From: Tropicimonas sp. IMCC34043 | Lineage (GTDB): Bacteria > Pseudomonadota > Alphaproteobacteria > Rhodobacterales > Rhodobacteraceae | Length of the DNA: 64,000 bases | NCBI RefSeq assembly: GCF_003390845.1 | Contig: NZ_QMEK01000001.1 | Coordinates: 1,302,001 to 1,366,000, forward strand | Direction of reading: 5' to 3' | Shown: in pieces, positions 16,153-26,100 of the stretch | Layout of the letters: each line of letters begins with the position of its first letter | How positions within the stretch are numbered: position 1 is the first letter of the stretch | Translations under genes and position numbers: made by a program | Notes under the pieces: model-generated | What the model saw: only the letters and a program-made list of their open reading frames with translations | Told to the model about the DNA's origin: nothing | Database searches by the model: none

Positions 16153-17406
16153 ATGCGTTGGTTTTCGGTTATATTGGCCCTGATGGTGTCGGGGATAATC
16201 TATTTGCTGGTCATGAATAGGCAGGCTCTGTTCGAATTCACCGGGCGTTCCGCCGAGACCGAGGTGATTGCGTCGACCGAGGCCGACGCGCCGCTTTTGC
16301 CGGTCGCGCGGGAAGGCACCGTTTCAGTCGTCGCCATGACATCGACCGCGCAGCAGATCGACTCGGCCGTGCTCGTGCGCGGTCGTACCGAGGCCGCGCG
16401 GCAGGTCGTGGTCAAGGCCGAGACCTCGGGGCTCATCCTGTCCGAACCGCTGCGCAAGGGCACCATCGTCGAGGCCGGCCAGACGCTGTGCAAACTCGAC
16501 CCCGGCACCCGCGACGCCCAGCTTTCCCAGGCCAGGGCCTCCCTGGCCGAGGCCAGCGCCGGTATCCCGGTGTCGCAGGCCCGGCTGCTCGAGGCAGAAG
16601 CGGCGTTGAGCGAAGCCCAGATCAACGACCGTGCCGCAAGCAAACTGATCGAGGGCGGATTTGCCTCGGAAACCCGGCTCGCTGCAACTCGTTCGGCGGT
16701 CACCTCGGCGCAGGCAAACCTCGAGGCGGCGCGCTCCGGGCTCGAGGCGGCCCATGCCTCGGTCGAGGCCGCTCAGGCCAGTGTCGCCGTGGTCGAGAAG
16801 GACATCGACCGGCTGACCCTTGTCGCGCCGTTCGGCGGGCTGCTCGAAACCGACACCGCCGAGCTTGGCGCACTGATGCAGTCGGGCTCGGACTGCGCCA
16901 CGGTGATCCAGCTTGCGCCGATGAAGCTTGTCGGTTTCGTGTCGGAAACCCAGATCGAGCGGGTCGAACCGGATGCCATGGCGCAGGCGCGTCTGGTCTC
17001 CGGGCGTCAGGTCGCGGGCAAGGTCAGTTTCCTGTCGCGCTCGGCCGATCCCCAGACCCGGACCTTCCGGGTCGAGGTCGAAGTGCCCAATGCCGATCTG
17101 TCGCTGCGCGACGGACAGACCGTCGAGATCGCCATCGCAGCAGACGGCGAAACCGCGCATCTTGTGCCCGCTTCGGCCCTGACGCTGGACGATTCGGGCC
17201 AGCTCGGGTTGCGCATTGTGGAAAAGGACGACGACGGTCAGGACATCGCCTGCTTCGTGCCGGTCAAGTTGCTGCGCGACACGCTCGACGGCGTCTTTGT
17301 GTCGGGTCTGCCCGAGACAGCCCGGATCATCATCGTCGGGCAGGAATACGTGACCGACGGCGTACCCGTCGATGTCACTCTCGCCTCCGAGGAGGTGAGC
17401 CAGTGA
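16153..17406 (+). CDS. RND efflux periplasmic adaptor (membrane fusion protein)
   Basis: A 417-residue adaptor that links an inner-membrane RND pump to an outer-membrane channel. It has an N-terminal anchor (about 4-21), then a biotinyl-lipoyl half (VVVKAETSGLILSEPLRKGTIVEAGQTLCKLD). A long alpha-helical hairpin (about 115-215) follows, with repeated S/A-Q-A-x-L-E-A-A units, and then the second lipoyl half and beta-barrel domains. It lies 31 bases upstream of the permease gene and forms a two-gene operon with it. No outer-membrane factor or regulator gene is adjacent, so the partner channel is probably encoded elsewhere. The substrate cannot be told from the sequence. Confidence 0.9.
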   Translation: MRWFSVILALMVSGIIYLLVMNRQALFEFTGRSAETEVIASTEADAPLLPVAREGTVSVVAMTSTAQQIDSAVLVRGRTEAARQVVVKAETSGLILSEPLRKGTIVEAGQTLCKLDPGTRDAQLSQARASLAEASAGIPVSQARLLEAEAALSEAQINDRAASKLIEGGFASETRLAATRSAVTSAQANLEAARSGLEAAHASVEAAQASVAVVEKDIDRLTLVAPFGGLLETDTAELGALMQSGSDCATVIQLAPMKLVGFVSETQIERVEPDAMAQARLVSGRQVAGKVSFLSRSADPQTRTFRVEVEVPNADLSLRDGQTVEIAIAADGETAHLVPASALTLDDSGQLGLRIVEKDDDGQDIACFVPVKLLRDTLDGVFVSGLPETARIIIVGQEYVTDGVPVDVTLASEEVSQ

Positions 17407-17437
17407 GGTTGCGCCCGACACCGAGCGGAGCCGCTGC

Positions 17438-20400
17438 ATGACCGGTATTGTCGACTGGGCTGCAGCGCGATCGCGCATGGTCCTTGCGTTCATCCTGCTG
17501 ACCATCGCCGTCGGCACCATCAGCTATCTGGCCCTGCCCAAGGAGGGCGAGCCCGATATCGAGATCCCGGCTGTCTTCATCTCGGTCCCCTTCCCCGGCA
17601 TTTCGGCCGAAGACGCCGAAAAGCTGCTGCTGGAGCCGATGGAGACCGAAATGTCGGGGCTCGACGGGCTCGACAAGATGACCGGCACGGCGACCGAAGG
17701 CTATGCCAACCTGGTGCTCGAATTCAACTTCGGCTGGGACAAGTCGGCGACGCTGGCAGACGTGCGCGCAGCGATGACCAAGGCGGAATCGAAATTTCCC
17801 GATGGCGCCGACAATTATACCGTCGACGAGGTCAACTTCTCGGAATTCCCGATCATCATCGTCAACCTCGCGGGGGCGCTGCCCGAACGCACGCTGCTGC
17901 AGGTTGCCAACGACCTGCAAAGCACGCTCGAAGGGCTGGAACCGGTGCTGGAGGTGGCGCTCGCAGGCCACCGCGACGAGATGGTCGAGGTGACCATCGA
18001 CCCGCTGAAGCTCGAATCCTACAACGTCACGGCGGCCGAGTTGATCGGCGCGGTGGTGAACAACAACCAGCTGATCGCGGCCGGCGAGGTCGAGACCGAT
18101 GGCGGTGCCTTCTCGGTCAAGATCCCCTCGTCCTTCGACAGTCCGCGCGACATCTATGACCTGCCGGTCAAGGTCAACGGCGACAGCGTTGTCACGCTCG
18201 GCGACCTCGCCACGATCTCGCTGACCTATGAGGACCGCGCCGGTACGGCGCAGTTCAACGGCGAAACGACGGTTGCGCTGCAGGTGGTCAAGCGCAAGGG
18301 CTACAACGTCATCGACACCGCGAAACTGGTGCGCAAGACGGTGGCCGCCGAACAGGCGAAGTGGCCGCCCGAACTGCAGCAGGCGATTGTTGTCGGCACC
18401 TCGAACGACCAGTCCGAACAGGTCGAATCGATGGTGGTCCAGCTCGAAGGCTCGGTTCTGACCGCGATTGCGCTGGTGATGATCGTGATCCTGGCGACGC
18501 TGGGGCCGCGGCCCTCGTTCCTCGTTGGATTCGCGATCCCGACATCGTTCCTGCTGACCTTCGCCCTTCTGGGCGTGATGGATATCGCGATCAACAACAT
18601 CGTCATGTTCGGGCTCATTCTGGCCGTGGGGATGCTGGTCGACGGCGCCATCGTGGTGGTCGAATACGCCGACACCCGTATCGCCCAAGGGACGGGACCG
18701 ATGCACGCCTATGTCGAGGCGGCAAAGCGGATGTTCTGGCCCATCGTCAGTTCGACCGCGACCACGCTCTGCGCCTTCCTGCCGATGCTGTTCTGGCCCG
18801 GGGTGGTCGGCCAGTTCATGGGGCTGCTGCCGGTCACCATGATCTTCGTGCTGTCCGCCTCTCTGGTGGTGGCGCTGATCTATCTGCCTGTCATGGGCGG
18901 GGTCACGGGGCGGATGGCGCGCATATTCCACCGGATCGCCAATGTCCTGCGCCCCTGGCCCTGGGCGCTGCGCGCAAGCCTTGTGCTGCCGTCGGCTGCG
19001 CTGCTGTTTCTTGGCGGGATGCAGTCGCTCAACCCCGGATACCTCTTCGGCGGCGAGACCCCGTTGCCGTCACGGATCGAATGGCTGCCGGGCGTGGTAC
19101 TGTTCATGGCCGGTGCCTTCGCCACCTCGATCACGATGGATGCCGCCAAGATCGTGTGGCGGCGCCCGCGGATCCGCGCCGGCTATCGCCGCACACCTTT
19201 TGGCCGGGTGATCCGGCTGCTGACCGGAAACCCGGTGATGCCGCTGGTCACGATCGTCGCCGTCAGCGTGTTCGTCATATCGACCTTCAGCTATTTCGGC
19301 ACCCACAACAACGGGGTCGAATTCTTCGTCGATTCGGATCCCGAACAGGCCATCGTCTATGTCCGCGCCCGCGGCAACCTTTCGGTCGACGAGAAGGACG
19401 CGCTGGTGCGCGAGGTCGAGCGCAAGGTCGCCGACACCCCGGGGGTCCGCAGCATTTTCAGCTTCGCCGGCGAGGGCGGGCTGAACGCCAATACCGGCGG
19501 CGCCAGCGCGCCCCGCGACACCATTGGCCAGATCCAGATCGAGATGATCCCCTGGGAAGAGCGCAAGGACGACCCGACGCTGCAGGGGACCTATGTGCTG
19601 GATCAGCTCGAGGAAAAATTTGCCACGATCCCAGGCATCTATACCGAAATCCTCAATCTCTCGATGGGGCCTAGCTCGGGCAAGCCGGTGCACCTGCGGC
19701 TTACCGGCGACGACAGGGACGCGCTGATCAGTGCAGTCGGCATCATCGAGGCCAAGTTCCACGAGACACCGGGGCTGGTTGGCATCGACGATACGCTGCC
19801 GCTGCCCGGCATCGACTGGCAGATCGACGTCGATGTCGAAAAGGCAGGCCGCTATGGCGCCGACGTCGCGACCGTGGGCGCCATGGTCCAGCTTGTCACC
19901 CGCGGCGTGCTGCTTGACACCATGCGGGTGCCAAGCTCGGACGAGGAAGTCGACATCCGGGTCCGGCTGCCGCGCGAGGACCGGCTGCTGTCGACCCTCG
20001 ATTCGCTGAAGGTGCGCACCGCCGACGGGCTGGTGCCGCTGTCGAACTTCATCACCCGCAAGCCGGTGCCAAAGCTGGCGCGGATCGACCGCATCGACGG
20101 GCACCGCTATTTTGACGTCCGGGCAGATGTGACGCCAGATCTGGTCAAGCTGACCGACCGCGACGGCGCGACCGTCGACATCGTTCCGGCGGCGGCCGAA
20201 GATGACCCCGCACTGGCAGACCGGATCCGGACCGAACACCTGAACATCGTGCCAATAAACCCGAACGAACGCATTGCCGTGTTGACCGACTGGCTGACCT
20301 CGGCCCAGCCGCTGCCCTCCGGGGTCAACTGGCAATGGACCGGAGACCAGGAGGATCAGACCGAAAGCGAGACGTTCCTCGCCAAGGCCTTCGCCATGTC

Positions 20401-21202
20401 GCTGGCGCTGATGTTCATTATCCTGCTGACGCAGTTCGACAGCTTCTACAACTCGGTGCTGGTGCTGCTGGCGGTAGTGCTGTCGGCGGCGGGTGTACTG
20501 ATCGGCATGATGGTGATGCACCAGCCGTTCTCGATCATCATGACAGGCACGGGGCTCGTCGCGCTGGCGGGAATTGTCGTCAACAACAACATCGTGCTGA
20601 TCGACACCTATCAGGAATTCAGCCGCTACATGCCGCGGATCGAGGCGATCATCCGCACCGCCGAACAGCGCCTGCGACCGGTGCTGCTGACCACGGTGAC
20701 CACGATTGCCGGGCTGACGCCGATGATGTTCGGGATCTCGTTCGACCTCGCGGCGGGGGGCTATTCGATCGACAGTCCGACCTCGCTCTGGTGGAAGCAA
20801 CTGGCGACCGCCGTCGTCTTCGGCCTTGGCACCGCGACGGTGCTGACGCTGATCTTCACCCCGGCGATGCTGGCGCTGAGGGTCTGGATCGCCGAGGGCG
20901 CCTATCGCGGAACCCGTGGCATCGGCGCGCTGGCCTTCGGCCGGTCGAGCCGGATGGCGCGGGACATCGCGCTTGGCCATGCCGCCGGCCAGTTGCGCAG
21001 CCCCGAGTTGATCTGGGAACCCGACGAACCGGACCGGCGCGACCTGCTGGAAACGGTCCCGCCCCCGTCCGGGGTCTCCCGCGCGGCACCGGCAAGCATC
21101 GACCGCGACCAGAATGTTGCCGGCAGCGCCCCGGCCGTCGATCCGGAAAAGCCCGGCACCGGAAATCCAGGCTCCGGCTCTCCACTTCGCGCGGCCGAAT
21201 AG
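17438..21202 (+). CDS. RND efflux permease (AcrB/MdtB-type superfamily), extended
   Basis: A 1254-residue proton-driven efflux permease. Family hallmarks are the N-terminal helix followed by PKEGEPDIEIP and FPGISAEDAEKLLLEPME, the TM4 region with GMLVDGAIVVVEYADT (the Asp is a likely proton relay residue), and the mirror half with LAGIVVNNNIVLIDTYQEF. It is about 200 residues longer than typical AcrB-like pumps. Part of the excess is in the cytoplasmic loop between the two halves (about residues 495-590), which holds two additional hydrophobic stretches. The rest is a polar, proline-rich C-terminal tail of about 100 residues. The adaptor gene precedes it. Drug or lipid substrates cannot be inferred. 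Confidence 0.9.
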   Translation: MTGIVDWAAARSRMVLAFILLTIAVGTISYLALPKEGEPDIEIPAVFISVPFPGISAEDAEKLLLEPMETEMSGLDGLDKMTGTATEGYANLVLEFNFGWDKSATLADVRAAMTKAESKFPDGADNYTVDEVNFSEFPIIIVNLAGALPERTLLQVANDLQSTLEGLEPVLEVALAGHRDEMVEVTIDPLKLESYNVTAAELIGAVVNNNQLIAAGEVETDGGAFSVKIPSSFDSPRDIYDLPVKVNGDSVVTLGDLATISLTYEDRAGTAQFNGETTVALQVVKRKGYNVIDTAKLVRKTVAAEQAKWPPELQQAIVVGTSNDQSEQVESMVVQLEGSVLTAIALVMIVILATLGPRPSFLVGFAIPTSFLLTFALLGVMDIAINNIVMFGLILAVGMLVDGAIVVVEYADTRIAQGTGPMHAYVEAAKRMFWPIVSSTATTLCAFLPMLFWPGVVGQFMGLLPVTMIFVLSASLVVALIYLPVMGGVTGRMARIFHRIANVLRPWPWALRASLVLPSAALLFLGGMQSLNPGYLFGGETPLPSRIEWLPGVVLFMAGAFATSITMDAAKIVWRRPRIRAGYRRTPFGRVIRLLTGNPVMPLVTIVAVSVFVISTFSYFGTHNNGVEFFVDSDPEQAIVYVRARGNLSVDEKDALVREVERKVADTPGVRSIFSFAGEGGLNANTGGASAPRDTIGQIQIEMIPWEERKDDPTLQGTYVLDQLEEKFATIPGIYTEILNLSMGPSSGKPVHLRLTGDDRDALISAVGIIEAKFHETPGLVGIDDTLPLPGIDWQIDVDVEKAGRYGADVATVGAMVQLVTRGVLLDTMRVPSSDEEVDIRVRLPREDRLLSTLDSLKVRTADGLVPLSNFITRKPVPKLARIDRIDGHRYFDVRADVTPDLVKLTDRDGATVDIVPAAAEDDPALADRIRTEHLNIVPINPNERIAVLTDWLTSAQPLPSGVNWQWTGDQEDQTESETFLAKAFAMSLALMFIILLTQFDSFYNSVLVLLAVVLSAAGVLIGMMVMHQPFSIIMTGTGLVALAGIVVNNNIVLIDTYQEFSRYMPRIEAIIRTAEQRLRPVLLTTVTTIAGLTPMMFGISFDLAAGGYSIDSPTSLWWKQLATAVVFGLGTATVLTLIFTPAMLALRVWIAEGAYRGTRGIGALAFGRSSRMARDIALGHAAGQLRSPELIWEPDEPDRRDLLETVPPPSGVSRAAPASIDRDQNVAGSAPAVDPEKPGTGNPGSGSPLRAAE

Positions 21203-21326
21203 CCGACCGCCGCCTCGTCGGTGCCGCCCTCCCCGGGCGCGCAGCCTTGTGCCCCAGTCCTCCGCCTGCCATCTTGCCCCGGATTGGCCCGAGCAGGCCG
21301 ACCCCAAGCGATGACAGGAGCCCGCG

Positions 21327-22337
21327 ATGGACATCGGACTTGCCTTGCAGGGCGGTGGCGCGCTTGGCGCCTACGAATGGGGGGCGGTGGCCCGTCTGGT
21401 CGAGGCCGGGCTGCGGCCGGTTGCGATTGCGGGCGTCAGCATCGGCGCGATCAATGCCGCCGCAATCGCCGGCGCCCGGGAGGGCGATATCGTCGAAAGC
21501 CTGAACCAGCTGTGGCAGTCGATCACCCTGCCCGCGATGCCATTCGTCAGCCCGCGGATACAGGCGCAGATGTCGATGCTGGGCCTGCCGAACTTCTTCC
21601 AGCCGCGGCTCGATTATTGGCACATGCCGGCCTGGGACAGCCTTTATTCCGTCGCACCGATGTATGCCACGCTCGACACGCTGATCGACTGGGAGAGGCT
21701 GAACGACCCTGCCCTGCAACGGGTGACGGTGACCGCAACACGGGTCGAGGACGGCGCGGGCGTACATTTCTCGAACGTCGAGAGACGCCTCGATGCCCGC
21801 CACATCCTCGCCAGCGGCTCGCTGCCGCCGGGGTTTCCGATGACCGAAATCGACGGGCACAGCTATATGGATGGCGGGATCTTCTCGAACACGCCGCTGC
21901 CGCAGCTGCTGGAAATGCTCGACGAGGATCAGCTCGACAGCCTGCCGATCTTCGTGATCAATCTGTTCCCGATCCTCGACGATGTTCCGGGCACGCTGTT
22001 CGAGATCCAGAACCGGGTCAAGGAAATCACCTACGAGAACCGGATCGAGGCGGATTTCGGCGGCGCCGAAGCGCTGCGCGAGCACGGGCAGATGGTCCGG
22101 GCGGTGGCCGAAACCCTGCGCACCCACCCCGAGCTTGGCGGTTCGCCCGCCGCCCAACGGATGCTGCGCCGCCGTGCCTATGCCAACGTGAACGTCATCG
22201 ATGCCGGTCACGCCCCGGGCAGCGGCGACCACGATTTCTCGTACCCCGGCGTGATGGACCGCCACGCCAAGGGCCGTGCCGCGGCCGAACAGTGGCTGCA
22301 GCTGAACCTGCCCGAAAGCCTCTCGCCAGCCGAATGA
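21327..22337 (+). CDS. Patatin-like phospholipase
   Basis: A 336-residue protein of the patatin family. The glycine-rich oxyanion segment is LALQGGGALGAYEWGA (5-20), the nucleophile Ser38 lies in GVSIG, and Asp182 lies in the motif DGGIFSNTP, giving the Ser-Asp dyad of patatin lipid hydrolases. There is no signal peptide, so it should be cytoplasmic or peripheral at the membrane. The C-terminal half (YENRIEADFGGAEALREHGQMV) resembles the DUF3734-type extension of bacterial patatins. GGAG-like bases (caggag) precede the ATG. It stands alone between the RND pump and a convergent ABC transporter. The gap after it (22338-22596) holds only short, weak inverted repeats. Confidence 0.85.
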   Translation: MDIGLALQGGGALGAYEWGAVARLVEAGLRPVAIAGVSIGAINAAAIAGAREGDIVESLNQLWQSITLPAMPFVSPRIQAQMSMLGLPNFFQPRLDYWHMPAWDSLYSVAPMYATLDTLIDWERLNDPALQRVTVTATRVEDGAGVHFSNVERRLDARHILASGSLPPGFPMTEIDGHSYMDGGIFSNTPLPQLLEMLDEDQLDSLPIFVINLFPILDDVPGTLFEIQNRVKEITYENRIEADFGGAEALREHGQMVRAVAETLRTHPELGGSPAAQRMLRRRAYANVNVIDAGHAPGSGDHDFSYPGVMDRHAKGRAAAEQWLQLNLPESLSPAE

Positions 22338-22596
22338 CGCCCCGCAGGGTCGGCTCGCTTCCGGCGCGAATTGCGCCCGGCGCCGCGCAGATGCCCCATG
22401 CGCCGACACAATCGCCCGGCAGGTGCCGCAACGCCCGCCGCCAGCACCTCATTTCTCGGCAAATCAGCGCGGCGCCGGGGCGGGAAGCGACCGGCCGCTG
22501 CCTCAATGCCGGAGGCATGAACGCGGAACTGCGACCAATCCAAGCCCTTCCCCTCACTCCCGCGCGGTGGGAACCAGCCCGCAGGGCCCGGCAAGG

Positions 22597-24414
22597 TCAG
22601 GCCGCACTCGCCCCCGCCGCCTCGGCGCGCTGCGCGGTCCACATCGCGGCATAGCGCCCGTTGCGCGCCATCAGCGCGGCGTGGCTGCCACGCTCGACCA
22701 CCCGGCCTGCGTCCAGCACCGCAATCTCGTCGGCATCAACGACCGTCGACAGACGGTGCGCGATCATGATGACGGTCCGGCCCCGGCCCATCGCGGCAAG
22801 GCTCTTCTGGATCTCCTGCTCGGTGCGGGTGTCGAGCGCCGATGTCGCCTCGTCGAGCAGCAGGATCGGCGGGTTCTTCAGGATCGTGCGGGCGATGCCC
22901 ACCCGCTGTTTCTCGCCGCCCGACAGCTTCAGGCCACGCTCGCCCACCTGGGTTTCGTAGCCGCGCGGCAGCCCGACGATGAAATCGTGGATCTCGGCCG
23001 CCCGCGCCGCTGCCTCGACCTCGGCGCGCGAGGCTTCGGGCCGGCCATAGGCGATGTTGTAGAAGATCGTGTCGTTGAACAGCACCGTGTCCTGCGGCAC
23101 GACGCCGATTGCCGCCTGCAGGCTCTCGCGCGTGACCTCGCGCACGTCCTGGCCGTCAATCAGCACCGCGCCCTGTTGCACGTCATAGAACCGGAACAAC
23201 AGCCGCCCGATGGTCGACTTGCCCGACCCGGTCGGCCCGACGATGGCAAGGCTGCCGCCGGCGGGCACCCGCAAGGTCACGCCGTGCAGGATCGGCCGGT
23301 CCGCGTCATAGGCGAAATGCACATCCTCGAGCGCGACCGCCCCGCCCCGCGGTTGCAGCGCCCGCGCATCCGGCGCGTCGACGATCTCGGCCGGCTGTTC
23401 GAGAAGATCGAACATCTCGCCCATGTCGACAAGGCTTTGGCGGATCTCGCGATAGACCGTGCCGAGAAAGCCGAGCGGCGCGATGATCTGCAGCATGTAG
23501 GCGTTGACCATGACGAAATCGCCGACCGTATGGGTGCCCGCCGCAACGCCCCGCGCCGCCATCACCATCACCGCCACAAGCCCTGCGTTGATAATCAGGC
23601 CCTGCCCGACATTGATCGCGGCCAGCGAATAGGCGGTCTTCAGCGCCGCCTCCTGATAGCCCTCCATCGCCTGATCATAGCGCGCGGCCTCGCGCCCGGC
23701 GGCACCGAAATAGGCCACGGTCTCGAAGTTCAGCAGCGAGTCGACCGCACGCTGGTTGGCCTCGTTGTCCTGATCGTTCATCTGGCGGCGGATCCGCACC
23801 CGCCATTCGGTGATCGCCAGCGTGAACCAGACATAGAGCCCGATGGTGACGGCCAGCACCACTAGGAACCGCCAGTCGAACAGCCGCGCGAGGATGATCG
23901 CGACCAACAGCAGTTCGAACACCAGCGGGCCGATCGAGAACAGCAGGAAGCGCAGCAGGAAGGACACCCCCTTCACCCCCCGCTCCATCACCCGGCTCAG
24001 CGCCCCGGTCTTGCGGCTGATGTGAAAGCGCAGCGACAGCGCGTGGATGTGCTGGAAGGTCTGCAGCGCCAGCTTGCGCAGCGCGCCCTGCGCCACCCGG
24101 GCAAAGACCACGTCGCGCAGTTCGCTGAACAGCAGGTTGCCCAGCCGCGCCATGCCATAGCCGACCGTCAGCCCGACCGCCCCGAGCGTCAGGATGGTCG
24201 CAGCACCCGGCGTGTCGCCCGCCAGCGCATCGACTGCCTGTTTGTAGAACAATGGCACCGTGACCGCGATCAGCTTGGCCACGATCAGGACGACCATCGC
24301 CACCACCACACGGACCTTCACGCCGGTCTCGCCCGGCGGCCACAGATAGGGGCCGACAGAGCGCATGACCCGCAGCCCGCGCTGACGCTCTTCGCGCCTG
24401 ATCTGATCTGTCAT
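22597..24414 (-). CDS. Atm1/HMT1-type ABC exporter (ATP-binding and permease fused)
   Basis: A 605-residue half-transporter with six N-terminal helices and a C-terminal ATPase domain. Walker A is GPTGSGKST, the signature LKLSGGEKQRVGIARTILK, Walker B ILLLDEATSALD, and the H-loop MIAHRLSTV. The closing segment of the membrane domain and the sequence SVGPYLWPPGE near the N-terminus are typical of the Atm1 group (mitochondrial Atm1, bacterial NaAtm1), exporters of glutathione-linked sulfur or metal-glutathione conjugates. It probably works as a homodimer. It stands alone on the minus strand, so the functional assignment within ABC exporters rests on sequence resemblance only. Confidence 0.85.
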   Translation of the reverse strand: MTDQIRREERQRGLRVMRSVGPYLWPPGETGVKVRVVVAMVVLIVAKLIAVTVPLFYKQAVDALAGDTPGAATILTLGAVGLTVGYGMARLGNLLFSELRDVVFARVAQGALRKLALQTFQHIHALSLRFHISRKTGALSRVMERGVKGVSFLLRFLLFSIGPLVFELLLVAIILARLFDWRFLVVLAVTIGLYVWFTLAITEWRVRIRRQMNDQDNEANQRAVDSLLNFETVAYFGAAGREAARYDQAMEGYQEAALKTAYSLAAINVGQGLIINAGLVAVMVMAARGVAAGTHTVGDFVMVNAYMLQIIAPLGFLGTVYREIRQSLVDMGEMFDLLEQPAEIVDAPDARALQPRGGAVALEDVHFAYDADRPILHGVTLRVPAGGSLAIVGPTGSGKSTIGRLLFRFYDVQQGAVLIDGQDVREVTRESLQAAIGVVPQDTVLFNDTIFYNIAYGRPEASRAEVEAAARAAEIHDFIVGLPRGYETQVGERGLKLSGGEKQRVGIARTILKNPPILLLDEATSALDTRTEQEIQKSLAAMGRGRTVIMIAHRLSTVVDADEIAVLDAGRVVERGSHAALMARNGRYAAMWTAQRAEAAGASAA

Positions 24415-24588
24415 GGCTGGCCGGTGTCCCGCTGGCGTTGATCGGAAAGCCGAGGCTATCGCGGCGCCATGGATTTGGCCAGCGACCGCAGAGGGTCGGA
24501 AGCCATCGCAGCGGGCAAATCGCCCCGGCTTGCCACCGCCCGCGGACCCGGCCTAGGTTGCGGCGTTGCAGCGAGAAAGCCCGACCTC

Positions 24589-25935
24589 ATGACCTCGTTC
24601 CCAATCCATGCCGGCAGTCCTGTCAGCTTTCCCGGCCCGCCGCCCAAGGCGGCCGATGTGGTGGTGATCGGTGGTGGCGTGGTGGGCGTCACGGCCGCGC
24701 TGTTTCTGGCCCGCCGCGGTCTGCGGGTGGTGCTGGTCGAAAAGGGCCGGATCGCGGGTGAACAATCCTCGCGCAACTGGGGCTGGATCCGACAGCAGGG
24801 GCGCGACCCGGATGAGCTGCCGATCATGATCGAATCGCGCCGGTTGTGGCAGCAGCTTGCCGCGGAGACCGGCGAGGACATCGGCCTTGTCGAGGCCGGG
24901 GTGACCTATCTTGCCACGACCGAACGCAAGCTTGCCGCCTTCGAGGCATGGCTACCCCACGCCCGTGCCCACGGGCTCGACACCCGGATCCTCGATGCGG
25001 CGGCGACCGCCGTGTTGATCCCCGGCGCCTCGCGGCGTTTTTCCGGGGCCCTGACGACGCCCTCGGACATGAAGGCCGAGCCCTGGTGCGCGGTCCCCGC
25101 CCTTGCCCGCCTCGCTGCGCGCGAAGGCGTCTCAGTGATCGAATCCTGCGCAGCCCGCCTGATCGACACCGCGGCGGGAAGGGTCGCGGGCGTGCTGACC
25201 GAGGCCGGCCGCATCGCCGCTCCCGCCGTGCTGGTTGCCGGAGGCGCCTGGTCCTCGCTGTTGCTGCGCGCCCATGGCATCGCGATCCCGCAACTCTCGG
25301 TGCGCTCGACCGTCGCTGCAACCGAACCACTGGCGCGCGTTCATGCCGGTGCCGCCGCCGACGACCGCATCGCCTTTCGCCTGCGCCGCGACGGTGGCTT
25401 CACGCTGGCCGGTGCCGGGGCGCAGGATTTCTACCTCGGTCCCGACGCGGTCCGGCTGGCTTCGAAATACCTGCCCACGTTGCGCAGCGAGCCGCTGAGC
25501 GTGCGACCGCGCCCGGCCGCGCCGCATCACTTTCCCGACGCCTGGGGAACCAGACGCCACTGGCAGGGCGACGAGGAAAGCCCGTTCGAGCGGATGCGGG
25601 TGCTGGACCCGGCGCCGAACCCCGGCAACATTGCAAGGCTCGCCCGCAACTTTGCCGACCTGTTCCCGAGGCTCGGCCCCGTGCGGCTGAGAACCTGCTG
25701 GGCCGGGATGATCGACACCATGCCCGACGTGGTGCCGATCATCGACCATTGCGACCGCCTGCCGGGCCTGACCATCGGCACCGGGCTCAGCGGCCATGGC
25801 TTTGGCATCGGCCCCGGCGTCGGCCGGGTGCTGGCGGACCTGATCGCGGGCGGCGAGTTGGGCCACGACCTGACCCGGTTCCGGTTCGGTCGATTCTCGG
25901 ATGGCAGCCGGATCCGCCCCGGACCGGCGCTGTGA
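24589..25935 (+). CDS. FAD-dependent oxidoreductase (DAO family)
   Basis: A 448-residue flavoprotein of the D-amino acid oxidase/glycine oxidase-like family. The dinucleotide-binding motif VVVIGGGVVGVTAALFLARRG lies at about 24-44. It is followed by the FAD-contact region EQSSRNWGWIRQQGRDP, typical of DAO-like amine oxidases, and the C-terminal signature GLTIGTGLSGHGFGIGPGVGR. It likely oxidises an amine or N-methyl amino acid; the substrate is unknown. I chose ATG 24589 over an in-frame ATG at 24469, since the extra 40 residues look non-coding. An ABC ATPase gene follows in the same direction, so a role in uptake and oxidation of an amino compound is possible. Confidence 0.8.
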   Translation: MTSFPIHAGSPVSFPGPPPKAADVVVIGGGVVGVTAALFLARRGLRVVLVEKGRIAGEQSSRNWGWIRQQGRDPDELPIMIESRRLWQQLAAETGEDIGLVEAGVTYLATTERKLAAFEAWLPHARAHGLDTRILDAAATAVLIPGASRRFSGALTTPSDMKAEPWCAVPALARLAAREGVSVIESCAARLIDTAAGRVAGVLTEAGRIAAPAVLVAGGAWSSLLLRAHGIAIPQLSVRSTVAATEPLARVHAGAAADDRIAFRLRRDGGFTLAGAGAQDFYLGPDAVRLASKYLPTLRSEPLSVRPRPAAPHHFPDAWGTRRHWQGDEESPFERMRVLDPAPNPGNIARLARNFADLFPRLGPVRLRTCWAGMIDTMPDVVPIIDHCDRLPGLTIGTGLSGHGFGIGPGVGRVLADLIAGGELGHDLTRFRFGRFSDGSRIRPGPAL

Positions 25936-26100
25936 CAGCCGACGGGGTCGCGACCGAACGCCTTCCAGCGTCCAGCTGGCACGATCGCGCGCGCCGGCGC
26001 CACAGGGCAAAGCGGCGCTTTCGTGCCACGGCCCTTGCCGCCTTCGCGGCCCGCTGCTAGGCAACCTTAAACCTGACCGAAACAATCAACAGACTTGCCC

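Noticed and set aside
19070-21334. 754-codon frame antisense to the RND permease
   Set aside because: A shadow of the permease with no recognisable domains.
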